A DNA stretch of 64,000 nt from Certhia americana (lineage: Eukaryota > Chordata > Aves > Passeriformes > Certhiidae). Shown in pieces: positions 47,761 to 58,289 of the stretch. Positions within the stretch are counted from its first letter, which is position 1. The number at the start of each line of letters is the position of its first letter. Where the stretch lies: positions 11,909,970-11,973,969 of the forward strand of contig CM031864.1 in assembly GCA_018697195.1 (NCBI GenBank), read 5' to 3'. Below the pieces are notes generated by a model. The model made no database searches, was not told the DNA's origin, and saw nothing but the letters and a program-made list of their open reading frames with translations. Both the position numbers and the translations under genes were made by a program.

Positions 47761-50700
47761 CAAGAATTGCATCTTCTTTGCTGTGCGATATAGTGGTTGA
47801 AGCTTATCACTGTTGAACTGCTGTTTGCCTGAGCGCTTTCTCTTGAATGATCTATTTTCATTTGATAAAATTTGCAGTGCTCAAATATTTATGACCATCA
47901 AGTATTTTAAAAGTCAAGTCTTCTTCTGCTCGTTCTGGTTATCTCTAATGCTGATATCCCACTTGAAAATACTGATCCTAATTCCACAGAAGTGCTGGAG
48001 TGTGGTGTACATGTGCTAATCTCCAGAAAGGTCCAAGGTTTCCCAAGGAATTCTGAGTGAAAAGCTGTTTGGGTGTCTCCTTACCATCAACCTTACTCAC
48101 TTGCCCAGTCCCCATTGTGTCCCACTGAGAGGGTTGAGTTTGTATAGATCCTCCTTTGCTCCTGGTCATGGGCAGAAATGGGAACAGATGTTGTTTTCAC
48201 TAGAAGTTTACTTTGTAACCTTTGGCTTGTTTTGAAATTTTAAAGTTAGTTATTTCTAGAAGTAATTTCCTGTCTTAATTACACTCTCACCTTAGAGCTC
48301 ACCTCAGATATTTCTGCTTTTTACTGTTAAAGAAGAATTGGTTGAATTACACTGTGATTTTCATTTTGGCAGTATCCTCAAAAAATTTTAATTGATCAGA
48401 GATGAGCTTTTTTTTCCCCTTTTTGGAAATAGATCAAATTTTTTTTAATCAAGTAAATTCCATTTTGTTGTTCTTCTTCTTGATCTTGAGAGAGCAGTTT
48501 CCATTAACTCAAGTTTTTCTAAACTCTGTGGTTCCTTAGGACACATGCGTGACCTTCTGTGTTAGAATTACACTTGTGACTAACCCTAGGATACTTGCTT
48601 TAATCTAAGCTTTAAAAGTAAATATCTGTATTTTGTAAAGATATCTTAGTTGAAAAGCTTTATTGATGTAGCTGCAAATTTTGCACATAGGTAGAAGCGT
48701 GTAAATGTCATTCATAATTCTGCATTTGTCCTGCACCATGTACATGAAGAACTATATTTTAAATATATTATTGTAATACTCTGGATTGTAAAGTGGAGCT
48801 TTCTAGTAATCTCATTATGCTAAGGCTTTATCCATCTAAACTGAGGTGATGGTAAAAACCTTACAACCTTAAGAAGCTAATTAAGGACAAGAACCTCTTG
48901 GTCCTGAGATAAAGAGCAAGGAGCACAGTGCTTGTTCCAGGGAGCTTAACAGCAAACTTTATATACATAATTCTGTTAAAAAAATGGGTGTACGCTGTAA
49001 AGTCACAACATGAATTTCTTAGAAAAATTCTCTTCAGAGGTATACAAATATTTCCGAAAGGAGGAACTCTGCAATATATTTACTCTGTGGGGTTTTTTTT
49101 GGTTGGTTTTGGGGGGTTTGTTTAGTTTCGTTTTGCTTGATAGAGAAAGAAGTATTTTATGCCTACTAAAGAGTATTCCCCTGGACTTAATCACTTAGTC
49201 TTGTACAAGCATTTAATATTGAAGACATTATTTTTGGGTTTGGTCTGTAGTTTGCTTACGTTGGCAGACGAATTACACCCTCTCAAATCCCAAAGTATGC
49301 TGGCATAGGCAGGCTTTGGTTTGTACAAATGCCATTGTGTGCAAGAAAACTGCAGGTTTGGGTGTTTTGTGTTAGAATTTCTGTGAATAAAGATAGTCTC
49401 TGAAATTCTGACAGAAAGCAGAAGAACCAAAGGGGAGGCCAAGCATGGCTAAAATAATGTTATTATGACTGAAAGCTGCAAAGATCTGGCTCACCTTAAT
49501 TATTGGGGGTGAGGGGCGAGTTGGGATGGTTGAAGGGTTGTGTTTTTTGGTGTTCGACCTCAAAGCAATTAAAAGCTTTGGGGAAACTTAGAAAATCAAT
49601 TTTGGCAACAGCTTTTTGAGAGCATTTGAAATCAACAAATTTTTAGCAGCTGTGTGAGGGAAAAATCATCAAAACTGAAATAGCAGGGACCCGAATTAGC
49701 TCGCAGTCATGTGCACACAAAACAGAAATGTGCTTTGGAAGTGTTACATAGGAAGCAGATAGCTTTGGGACATCTAAGCTTTCATTTTTGAGGGGGAAGA
49801 GTCAAAGATGATCCCCCTTCTCTTGGTCCAAGGATTACAACTGCAGTGATTATTTGCAGAAATATTCTGCAGTAGCAACCAAGATATATTGATTATTTCT
49901 CAAACATGTACTGTGGATTCAGAGAGCAAGATGAGCAAATCCTTGTTTTTCTTCTCAGCAGAAATGTCAGTGAACAAACATTGGCTACCTTTACCAGAAT
50001 TTCTGCTAGCTAAAATAAAAAGCTTTAAGGGAATTGGAAAGCTCTATAAACTAACTAAAAGGAAATGTTAGTGGGTTTGTTTGTTTTAAATAAGGCTTGT
50101 TTTATAGTTACTATATATGCCTGTGCACCAGTATAATTTTTTTTTTTTTTTAAATTGCACATAACAAAGTTGGAAATTGTGTTCAAACAACATTATTCTG
50201 GTTGTGCATTTTATTACCCTTTCATTTTCCTCTACTTTTACTTACACTGTAAAGAAACAGATTATATTAATTAGTTGATGGTATGTAACAGAGTTATTCA
50301 TGGTGTGGAAATTAAAGATAATCCTAGAACTGATTTTTAGATCATCATCTTTATTAGTTCAAGCAGTTTGTCTGCAATAATGGACAATAACATTAGAAAA
50401 TGGTGCTTAATTTTTCTTGAAAGTTTGAAAAAGCACTAGATACTTTTTTATTAATTAGCAGCAGGAGAGCAAATTATAGTTACATTAAACTGTGCATGCT
50501 ATATAAATTACAAATCTTGTTAGCAAAGTATTAATATCATAGCTGGTAATTTAAAAATTGCCTTTAGCTCTGAATAAGGACTGTGTGTGTCCATATTTTA
50601 ATGGTATCGAAGAAGTAAAAATAGATCTCTCTAGAAAAGAGCATTTCTGGTGGCAGTGAAATTAACTATCTGCTCTTTTATGAAGTAGCAGTGTCTGTCT

Positions 50701-51225
50701 TAGTTGTGTAATGGTAATGTGCTATTGAAAAGCCTGCCTATCTTTTCCTTGATTCATGGCACTGATTCTAGATTAAAAAAAACCCCAAAATTAAAAAAAA
50801 ATCTGTTCTTTTAAATAATGGCAAGACTGGATTGTATCACCAAAGAACATAGACAATCTAGTTTGCTCACTTTTATTGGCTATTCAGGAACAGATGCATG
50901 AAAACTGCATGACTTCTCAGATGTGGATTAATAATAAGGAAGTCAAGGAGATACTTTTTTTTTTCCCTCCAGCATATCAAATGTGTTTGGTATGTTTCTG
51001 AGACAACAGACAAATTGCTGAGTTGCACGCTCCAAGACTTTCCTCCTGCTGGCTAATGAAGTAGAACAAGACATAGAAGAAAAATACACCTTTTTTATTG
51101 GTTTGCTGTATCTCATTAATTATCTTGTAGATTCTTTCAGTGTACTGACAACCTCAAAATGGAGCCTATACAAACAGTAAAATGTGGTTTGCAATGTATG
51201 TTGCATTCAGGAGGTTTTGGTTTTG

Positions 51226-51246
51226 TTTTTTTTTTTTTTTTTTTTT
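51226..51246 (+). repeat. T21 tract
   Basis: Twenty-one uninterrupted T followed by AG. No exon-like frame with a donor follows. Confidence 0.95.
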
Positions 51247-52347
51247 AGTTTGGGGTGTTTTTTTCCTGTGTGGGCAGGAGAGTAGCATTATGCATATCAT
51301 TAATAAAAATTACAAAAATCCCACTTACAGTGATGACATTCCCTTCCAATATTACCTTTATGGTTATACACAGTATTATTTTCTTGCTGGCCTCATGTCC
51401 ATGTCTGCTCCTCACAATAGATGGAAAATACTATATGAAGAACATCTTTATCTTCAAAAATGGTTTATTTTACTGTGAGTCTTAGCATGTTGTATCTTCT
51501 TTTATCCAGATCAGCTCATGCTCTTTTACTTGGGTCAGTTTATGCTGTCATATATTTTGAGGTCTTCAAAAGCATTTTAAAACTGTCCTCCCTCCCCACT
51601 ACTCATAGCTTCGGTCTGAGAGAAATGTTACGCAAATATTTTGCTGCTCTTCTGTCATAATGCTGATAATTACTTAAAGACTCTTCCCAATTTGTTGCAG
51701 TTAGGCTTGATCAAAGACTGATATAAACAGGCATTATGGCTGGGCACTTGTATTTATTAAATCTCTTATAGCTTAGAGGACTCAATTAGAAGAGAAGAAC
51801 ACATAATGATTGTGTGCAGTGCAGATGAATAAACCAAATAATTTCCACAACCTCTTTAATTTTTAAGATACTTTCCATTTGGTTAACAGATGTGTTCTGT
51901 GTTCTTCAAGCTATTTCCCATTCTGTTTATACATTTTTAATGTTTCTGTAAGCCACAATGTGTAGGCATTAGATGCAAAATTCAAATTCATGTTCTGGAT
52001 GGCTTTAAAGGAAGAACTACTATTTTTCATGTCTCTCTTTCTTTGTTGTTTTCTCTCTGCCTGTTTGTGTTGTCACTTGGAAGGTGTTTAATGCAGCCTT
52101 TGGAGGGATGAAAGATATCTGTGAGGAAAGATTAACCTTACAGTGACTTGGACTTGTTTTCTTTGTCAGCGATAAAGAGGTCCATATTCCTGCTAGACTT
52201 TGTGAGGTTTAGTAGGGGACAACGAAAGGGAAAAATATCTCCCTGCTATTGGATCAATCCCAGACAGTCAATATATGCAACAATAATATGTTGCACAGGA
52301 TGTATGGTATTCCAGAGCAGAAACTATTTTTCATAGATCTTTTGAGG

Positions 52348-52365
52348 AAAAAAAAAAAAAAAAAA
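52348..52365 (+). repeat. A18 tract
   Basis: Eighteen uninterrupted A. No AATAAA or ATTAAA lies within 40 bases upstream, so this is not a retrocopy tail by that criterion. Confidence 0.95.
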
Positions 52366-52659
52366 GGATATTTAAAATACCATGTTATGTTATGTCTTGC
52401 ATTTTCCTGTAAGCATGGCCGAGATGTATCAAGTCAGCTCTTGGTATGAATTTGTGGGACCCAGTAGAGCTTTCCTGAAGCAGAATACAAGAAAAAACAG
52501 TTAACATTGGAAAAGACATTGATTCTTATACTTCTAAAGTAAGTGGATTTTGAATACTAAATTACGTTGGAACAGGATTAGCCTAATACAATTTTGAAAC
52601 ATTCTGTAAAAAATGTTTAAAAATCTATTTTCACTTGGGGAAGTTGTATTTAAACTTAC

Positions 52660-52812
52660 CTTTTTCTATTGTTACCTGTTGATGTTCTCTGACGCCTTTT
52701 TTGCTCCTCCCTGGCCTGCAGTTCGATTTCAGTGTTCAGTCCCCAGGCTCCCTGGGCAGGCTCTTGGGCTGAGCACCCAGGTGTGATGCGAAGGAGACAA
52801 TGGCAATATCTT
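52660..52812 (-). other. Speculative minus-strand exon
   Basis: Read on the minus strand, CCCATGTTATTTTGCAG forms a good splice acceptor ending at 52813. The segment after it stays open in one frame for 153 bases up to AAAAAGGTAAGT, a strong donor at 52659. An earlier donor, AACAGGTAACA, would end the exon at 52676. The segment is richer in G+C than its flanks, and its C-terminal half is charged (IELQAREEQKRRQR). The translation resembles no family I recognise, and the apparent strand asymmetry of the window argues for transcription from the + strand. It may be chance, or an exon of an unannotated noncoding RNA. Confidence 0.2.
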
Positions 52813-52819
52813 CTGCAAA

Positions 52820-54150
52820 ATAACATGGGAGGGTTTGTTGGTTTTTTGGGGAGGCAGAGGAGTGGGACAGTTTGTATAAAACTATTCTGGCCTGTGCTGT
52901 GGCTGTTTTGCATGAATTCGTTTTCTTTGCTATCTGTTGCGTTATACACAAAGATATGTGTATTACAAATTTACAAAGAATTCCACAAGCACCACTGATC
53001 CTAGAATATACTGAATTGTGAATTATAACACTGTTTAAGAATAAATGCTTTGGACCAAAAATATGAAGTTGTCTTACAGAGACATAAACAGACCTTTAGA
53101 ATTAAAATATTTTTCTGGGTCAGGCTACTTTTCTTTGCTAGACAGCAAGTGTATAACTTCTATTTTTGTTATTTTTTTTACTTCTAAATGTCAGATCAAA
53201 TGTTGATAAAGGATCCTCATTCAAACCACAGATAATTTTTCCGCAATTTATTTTTCCACCTGAAATTGTCAGCTCTAGGTCACTTCTGAAATGCCTTCAG
53301 CAGTGCATTCCCACCAAGTGCCTCATCTTTTGGTCCACCTCTAGCTGTACTTTGTTTTCAGTTGATAACAAGACCCAGGACCATATCAAATGTAGGATGA
53401 TGCCTGTCCCTGCTCAGTTGGAACTGCTCAGGGCGTGCCGGAGCTCTGTGGTGTCACCTCCCAGCCCAGCAAGGGCAGCATGCAGCCTGGGAACACCACG
53501 GCTGCCTGGGCTTTCTCCTGCACAGCATGAACTTGACATTGCACTCAGGCACTTCTCAACCACATTGCTCTCAGAAGTGGTCAGATCACGTTGATTTTCT
53601 TTTCCAAGTTTCCTACCTTTCAGCATGTGAGTGTTCCCAGAACATCTAATGATGTGGAGCATGATGGATGAGCCCTCACTAGAGCCATATTCCTGTCACG
53701 TAGATGATGAGAGTAGATTTCTTCATTGCTTTCTAACTTCGTCTATGAACTCATCCCACAGAACTACTATTTGGGTATAGTCTTTTTTATCTAATTTTTC
53801 CCCTTTAAATTTTTTTCTTGAGCAGAGGTGTCTTTGCACGGTTGTGGCATTTTCTTTCTTTCTTTCTTTTTTTTTTTTTTTTTTAATTATTTGTTTCTTT
53901 TAATCTAGTCACACTGCCTAAAGGGGGAAATGAATTGGAGAAGGTTGAATAAGTTGAATAAAATGATTTGAGAACTGCTAGAAAACATGGAGGAAATGAG
54001 TCTTGCTTTGTGGGTCATCTATTTTCCTAGGACAGGTGTGGCTATGTGTGTTTCTTCAGACATATGATTACTTTTGAACTACTTTGTAACTAAATTTACT
54101 GAGGGCATCAGCAGCAAGAATAAGTTGGCCTTGTAGATCATCAATGTTAG
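52820..54150. other. Gene-free stretch with GC-rich patch and pyrimidine repeat
   Basis: A + strand frame of 142 codons (53166-53594) covers a GC-rich patch at 53400-53540. Its sequence has no recognisable domain, its left half is AT-rich low-information sequence, and an opposing frame of 82 codons overlaps it, so I do not call a gene. The patch could be an old repeat fragment that I do not recognise. Confidence 0.5.
53850..53884 (+). repeat. (TTTC)4 repeat merging into T18
   Basis: Four TTTC units run directly into eighteen T, a typical polypyrimidine microsatellite. It is likely to vary in length between individuals. Confidence 0.95.
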
Positions 54151-54154
54151 GACA

Positions 54155-54212
54155 CTGTTATTTTATAATCCCATAATGAGAAACTGAGGCAAGGAAGTTT
54201 AAATGGTACTGG
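54155..54212 (-). mobile_element. MIR-like SINE relic, minus strand
   Basis: TTTATAATCCCATAATGAGA followed by AACTGAGGCAAGGAAGTTTA matches, with the expected order and spacing, the reverse complement of the MIR core (TAATCCCC...GATGAGGAAACTGAGGCACAGAGAGGTTAAG). The exact shared word is GAAACTGAGGCA. MIR and related CORE-SINEs are ancient and survive only as short diverged fragments in birds. The assignment rests on recalled consensus. Confidence 0.5.
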
Positions 54213-54349
54213 TGAGGACAGACTGGCACTGGCAGTTTTTGGTTACTGGTCTACAGCTTGAGCTCATTGTCCCTTCTGAAGAACACTTGCATGGAAGTCA
54301 CCCAGTGATCCTCTGTTTTGAAAAAACCTTGTTAATTCTACTGAAGGTT

Positions 54350-54398
54350 AATAAAGCCTTTTCTATTTGCTGGTATTAAAAAAAAAAAAAAAAAAAAA
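54350..54398 (+). other. Poly(A) signal plus A21 tract: possible retrocopy tail
   Basis: AATAAA at 54350-54355 is followed 22 bases later by a run of 21 A (54378-54398). This spacing is that of mRNA cleavage and polyadenylation, so the A run could be the copied tail of a processed retrocopy whose body lies upstream. No coding remnant is recognisable upstream, and I found no flanking target-site duplication. The alternatives are a genuine transcript end next to an A-rich stretch, or chance. It is the only one of the long A or T tracts I checked that has such a signal. Confidence 0.4.
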
Positions 54399-54399
54399 T

Positions 54400-57300
54400 G
54401 CATAACAGATTACTTTATTGGTACACATATATTATAACTGCTCTGACATTTATGTTTTCTGTACTGATAGATGAATGATTTCTGTGCAAGTAAATCAATT
54501 CCATCAGAAGTAGTAGCACTAAGGACTAAGGTCTCCCTGGTCTAAAACAACAGAGGCTTTGAAATGTTTTGTAATACAATTTAACATGTTTCGCTTCTAG
54601 AAGAGTTCAGTGGAGTTTTTTGCTCCTATCAGTGGAGTTTTTTGCTCCTAAAAAGCATAACAATTTTGCAACCTCGTGTTTAATGTAAACGTTCACTCAA
54701 ATTTCAAGGACCTGCTGACCTTACTTCTGAAGAGTAAAGTGAGAAATTCACTGATTTTCTTTCCACGTATTTAGTGTTCCCTTCTTTTCTAACCCCACTT
54801 TCTTCTGCCTGATTCTGAATATTGTAATCCAGACTCCACTTCAACAATCAGGCAAATTATTGTAACTAGTAATGCTTTTCTGCCAGCAGATAGCAGTCAT
54901 TTGTTATTCTTATTATAGTTGTTTTCTTAGGTAATGCATATTTTAAAAAATATTTTCTTGAAATCAATTATAAAACTAAAAGGGAAGTTGTGTAGAAAGA
55001 CTGTTGTAAGAATCATAAAGATTGAAGAAACAATTAGGTAATTCAGTGTTTAATTTCATGATTGGCAGTCAGGAAAAAACATTAGCATGTGTTATGACAG
55101 AGTTTGTAGGAAAGGTATTTAAAAAGATTTAGAAAAATCTTTACCAGTACTGTTGATGAAAAATTTTGCCTTCACAGCACAATTTGAATAGCAAAACATT
55201 TACTTGGTTTCACTGGCCCCCTGTGGATTCCCAGATGATTATTCCATCTTCCCTAACTGTGAAGCCGTATGAAATGCTATTATTACAACAATCTACTGTT
55301 ACAAAATAGCAGTGACTAATATGTAAACTCAAGTGTACAGTGAATTTATAGAATACACCAGTCTTAAATCTATAAGCTCGATATGGTCTTCGGGGAATCT
55401 TTCCTTTGAGACAACAGTGGAATTAAGCTGTATATAAAAACACCTAAAGCTCTGAAGTTCCTCTTCATCTGTCCTGACCTAAGTGCTGCATCTGGAATAG
55501 ATCTTATCAGACTGATGTAATATTTCTGTTTTGGGAAGGTCTGTACTGAATGATGGGATTCAGTTGCTTTGATGTAGGTGTCTAATGCTATTCCACATGT
55601 TCTGGGACAGAAAAAAAATGTATAGGCATGACTCAGCCTTCTTAGAAAGTCAGCCAGAGACCAAGACTTCTAAAATGGTAGTAGACATGGGTACTCAGGT
55701 ATCTGATGCTCAGCTACTTTGTCCAGAGTATTAGTCAGAACAAAGATTGTTAATGGGAAGTAGCTTACCAAAAAATCCAAGCTGATCAGTCAGCTTTGGT
55801 ACAGTTGCAACAACAGGCAGTGCTGATCTGAAAAGATGAAAAACAGATTTTGATGCCTTCTCTGGAGGAGGAAAGGAAAGGATGAAAGGAAAAATAAAGG
55901 CCTTTAATAATTATTTTTTTAAAAGAGGCATTTTCCTCATTGAAGTGGGTTTTTATTCACCTTTACTTAAGGTTTCCTGTATCAAAACATAGCTATGGGA
56001 AGGAAAATGCATGGAAATCAGGAGTTCTGCTGATTTCAAGGAAGAAAGCTTTGATCACTAGGTAATAACTATCTGCCTAGAAGTCTGTCCCTTGCTCTAA
56101 CTTGTGTGCCCTGATGAGGTGTCTTTCATTGCCTCTGTTCCCATAAAACAGGAGGCTTTCAGATGAGATATTTACAAGTGTATCTTTCTCTACATAGAAC
56201 TGACATCTCTATGACACCTTTCTGTCAGGTAATGTTTGTTCTGGCACCCTTTTCCTCTGCTTTCTCTCACACTGTGTTGGTTTGGGGCTCTGGGAGGTTA
56301 GTTTCTCTGTTCCAGAGATGTCTGGATTTCAATATGCTGTGAGAATATAGACAGTAAAGCAGTCGGGGTAAAGATAAATAAATCATAAATTAATGTGTAT
56401 TATTCATGTAGTTCTCTTGGAAGACTGCTCAATGATGCAAAGTTCTACTAGTGAGAATCTGCAGTGTTGGAAGATTATGAGAATATCTGAATATCTGTCT
56501 TGCACATTTAAGTATGGGTTTTTAAATAACTATTTTCCACACTAGCTAAATGTTACCAATCAGGGAAGTGACATAAAAGAATGATTCTTAAGCTAGTGCT
56601 TTCTACAGTTTTTCCATCCTTCTGTATCACAGAAATTTCTTTAAAATAAGTGCTGCAGCTTTCAAAAGGTCTCACTTACAGATACATTATATTCTGAATT
56701 AACCTTCTGCAAAATCTTTTGTCTCCTTTAAAGTGAAGGCACTGCAGGTTTTTGTGTGGCTAGTTGTTCCAAGTGTGGCCTCACTGGTAGCCATAAGGCA
56801 ATTTCTGAAGGGAGCTGACACCAAAAGCAATGAGCTGCATTGTATTGTTCCTGTTACTTACAACCTTTAATTCAGAACATTGCAGTAAGGAAGTGATACC
56901 ATCAGCTCAAATAGAATTTTACTTATTCCCTTAGAAGTGTCATTGACCTGTGGGCAAACTATGGGATGCCCAGGCAGTTGCAATACTACACACTCAAGGG
57001 CCAGAGTAATAAAATGTGTTATTAAATGTTAAAGAATACATTTAGGCATTGGAATGCAGAAAAGGTAACTTGTTTTCCACACTCAGATTGAAGAGGACAG
57101 AAAGCAGCATACAGATCTATGGCAGAGACATAGATCAATGAAGGACGCTTTTAAAAAATGTATATATCTGGAAATCCTTTAAAATGTCTTTTGGAGGACT
57201 GGACGAGATAGTAATTAATTTTGCATTGACTGCTTGTAAAATATACACAATTAAGCAAGTGTCTTCAGCCCCTAGGTGGTTAAGATTGAGGAACTGGAAC

Positions 57301-58210
57301 AGGTCTGAATACAGGGCCATTATCCCATCAGCAGTGTCATGAGCAGAACCTGTGCAGGGTGTCCACATCAGCATTGAGCTTGTGGGAAGAAATTACCAGT
57401 TACAGAACTGGAACACAGTTCCATTTTTACTGAAACCTCCTGTGGGTTATATTTTGCCTCCTAAGTCTGTGGGATTATGGGTATGAGACAGTTTTGTTAA
57501 TTGAACAATAGCAAAAATAGTCTTCCATTCTTACTTTAGGTAAGGTTTCAGTAAAAGGGCTTATTTTGTATATTATTTGATGCCCAAAACATGCTAAATG
57601 CAACGGTAAAAATAACTAGCAGTCAAAGATTTTATAACGATGATAGATCTTGACACAGTAGGTAAGAATAGCTCCAGCAGAAGAGAGAATAATAGAGAAA
57701 AAGGTTTTCAAACTACTCATTGGCGCATGAAATTTTTTTCGGGATGGAAGGATGAATGGTTTATATGTTAGGCGGTGAACTAAACCTTGGGATTTTAATG
57801 AGGTCCAGACTTTCTCAGACAGAGGAAGAGCAAAAGTTCTGCTTTTGGTGTTATTTCTGGATCACTATCAGTAGTACAACATCCTAGTTAAAGGCAAGAC
57901 TAACTTCTAATGATGCTGCTGCTTTATTAGTAAAAAAGTTTGGAGTTTCACAGTAGTGAATGACAACCAAATTTGGCTGGTCAAGGTCTTAAATGCTGTT
58001 TTCTCCATTCTAACTCAACTTTTCTGAGGTTCATGAATCTCATGCAAACTTCTTTCTTCAACTATAATTCCTTCTTGATTTTTTTCCAAGGAGCACACTT
58101 GAATAGGAACAGATGGCACCTGATACTGTCAAACATGAGGGCTTTTCTATAAGTGATTTATAGCTGTGGCTCTTTCTGTATTTTGAGCATGTAGCTTTGC
58201 AATTTAGATA
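54400..58210. other. Gene-free unique AT-rich DNA
   Basis: No supported gene. Apart from the 22-base tandem duplication at 54608, nothing is recognised. Notably, between about 53700 and 57100 hardly any frame on either strand reaches 60 codons. A CTCF-like minus-strand match at 55212-55226 has only 12 of 15 positions with a core mismatch and is not called. Confidence 0.6.
54608..54651 (+). repeat. Tandem duplication, 22-base period
   Basis: CAGTGGAGTTTTTTGCTCCTA occurs twice in direct succession, identical over 21 bases, with one spacer base per unit. The identity suggests a recent slippage event. Confidence 0.95.
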
Positions 58211-58216
58211 TTATAT

Positions 58217-58278
58217 AGATTAAGTGCTTTGCCTCAGGATCTGCTGCATGACCACAGCACTCTAACCACTGTGCAAGT
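58217..58278 (-). mobile_element. MIR-like tRNA-derived SINE head, minus strand
   Basis: GATTAAGTGCTTTGCCTCAG, then CATGACCACAGCACTCTAAC and CACTGTGC follow the reverse complement of the tRNA-derived 5' part of MIR, recalled as GTTAAGTGACTTGCCCAAGG...AGCRCTCTAACCACTRTGC. The ACTCTAACCACTGTGC end is especially close. The internal stretch is shortened. This is an ancient element, not an active tRNA gene: no cloverleaf can be built. Confidence 0.5.
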
Positions 58279-58289
58279 TTGTGCAAGGA

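Larger units (their letters stand above)
47765..52650. other. Gene-free AT-rich DNA
   Basis: No supported gene or named repeat. It includes a G/T-rich stretch at 49088-49135, a G-rich stretch at 49505-49537, the T21 tract at 51226 and the A18 tract at 52348. Open frames are at most 98 codons. Confidence 0.6.

Noticed and set aside
53166..53594. A + strand frame of 142 codons
   Set aside because: Left half is AT-rich low-information sequence, right half is a GC-rich patch that is open on both strands; no domain, no splice signals in the right place.
55212..55226. Minus-strand CTCF-like match CCACAGGGGGCCAGT
   Set aside because: Twelve of fifteen positions, but the mismatches fall in the core.
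58217..58278. Possible tRNA gene
   Set aside because: The resemblance is to a tRNA-derived SINE; no cloverleaf, intact A and B boxes or terminator can be placed.
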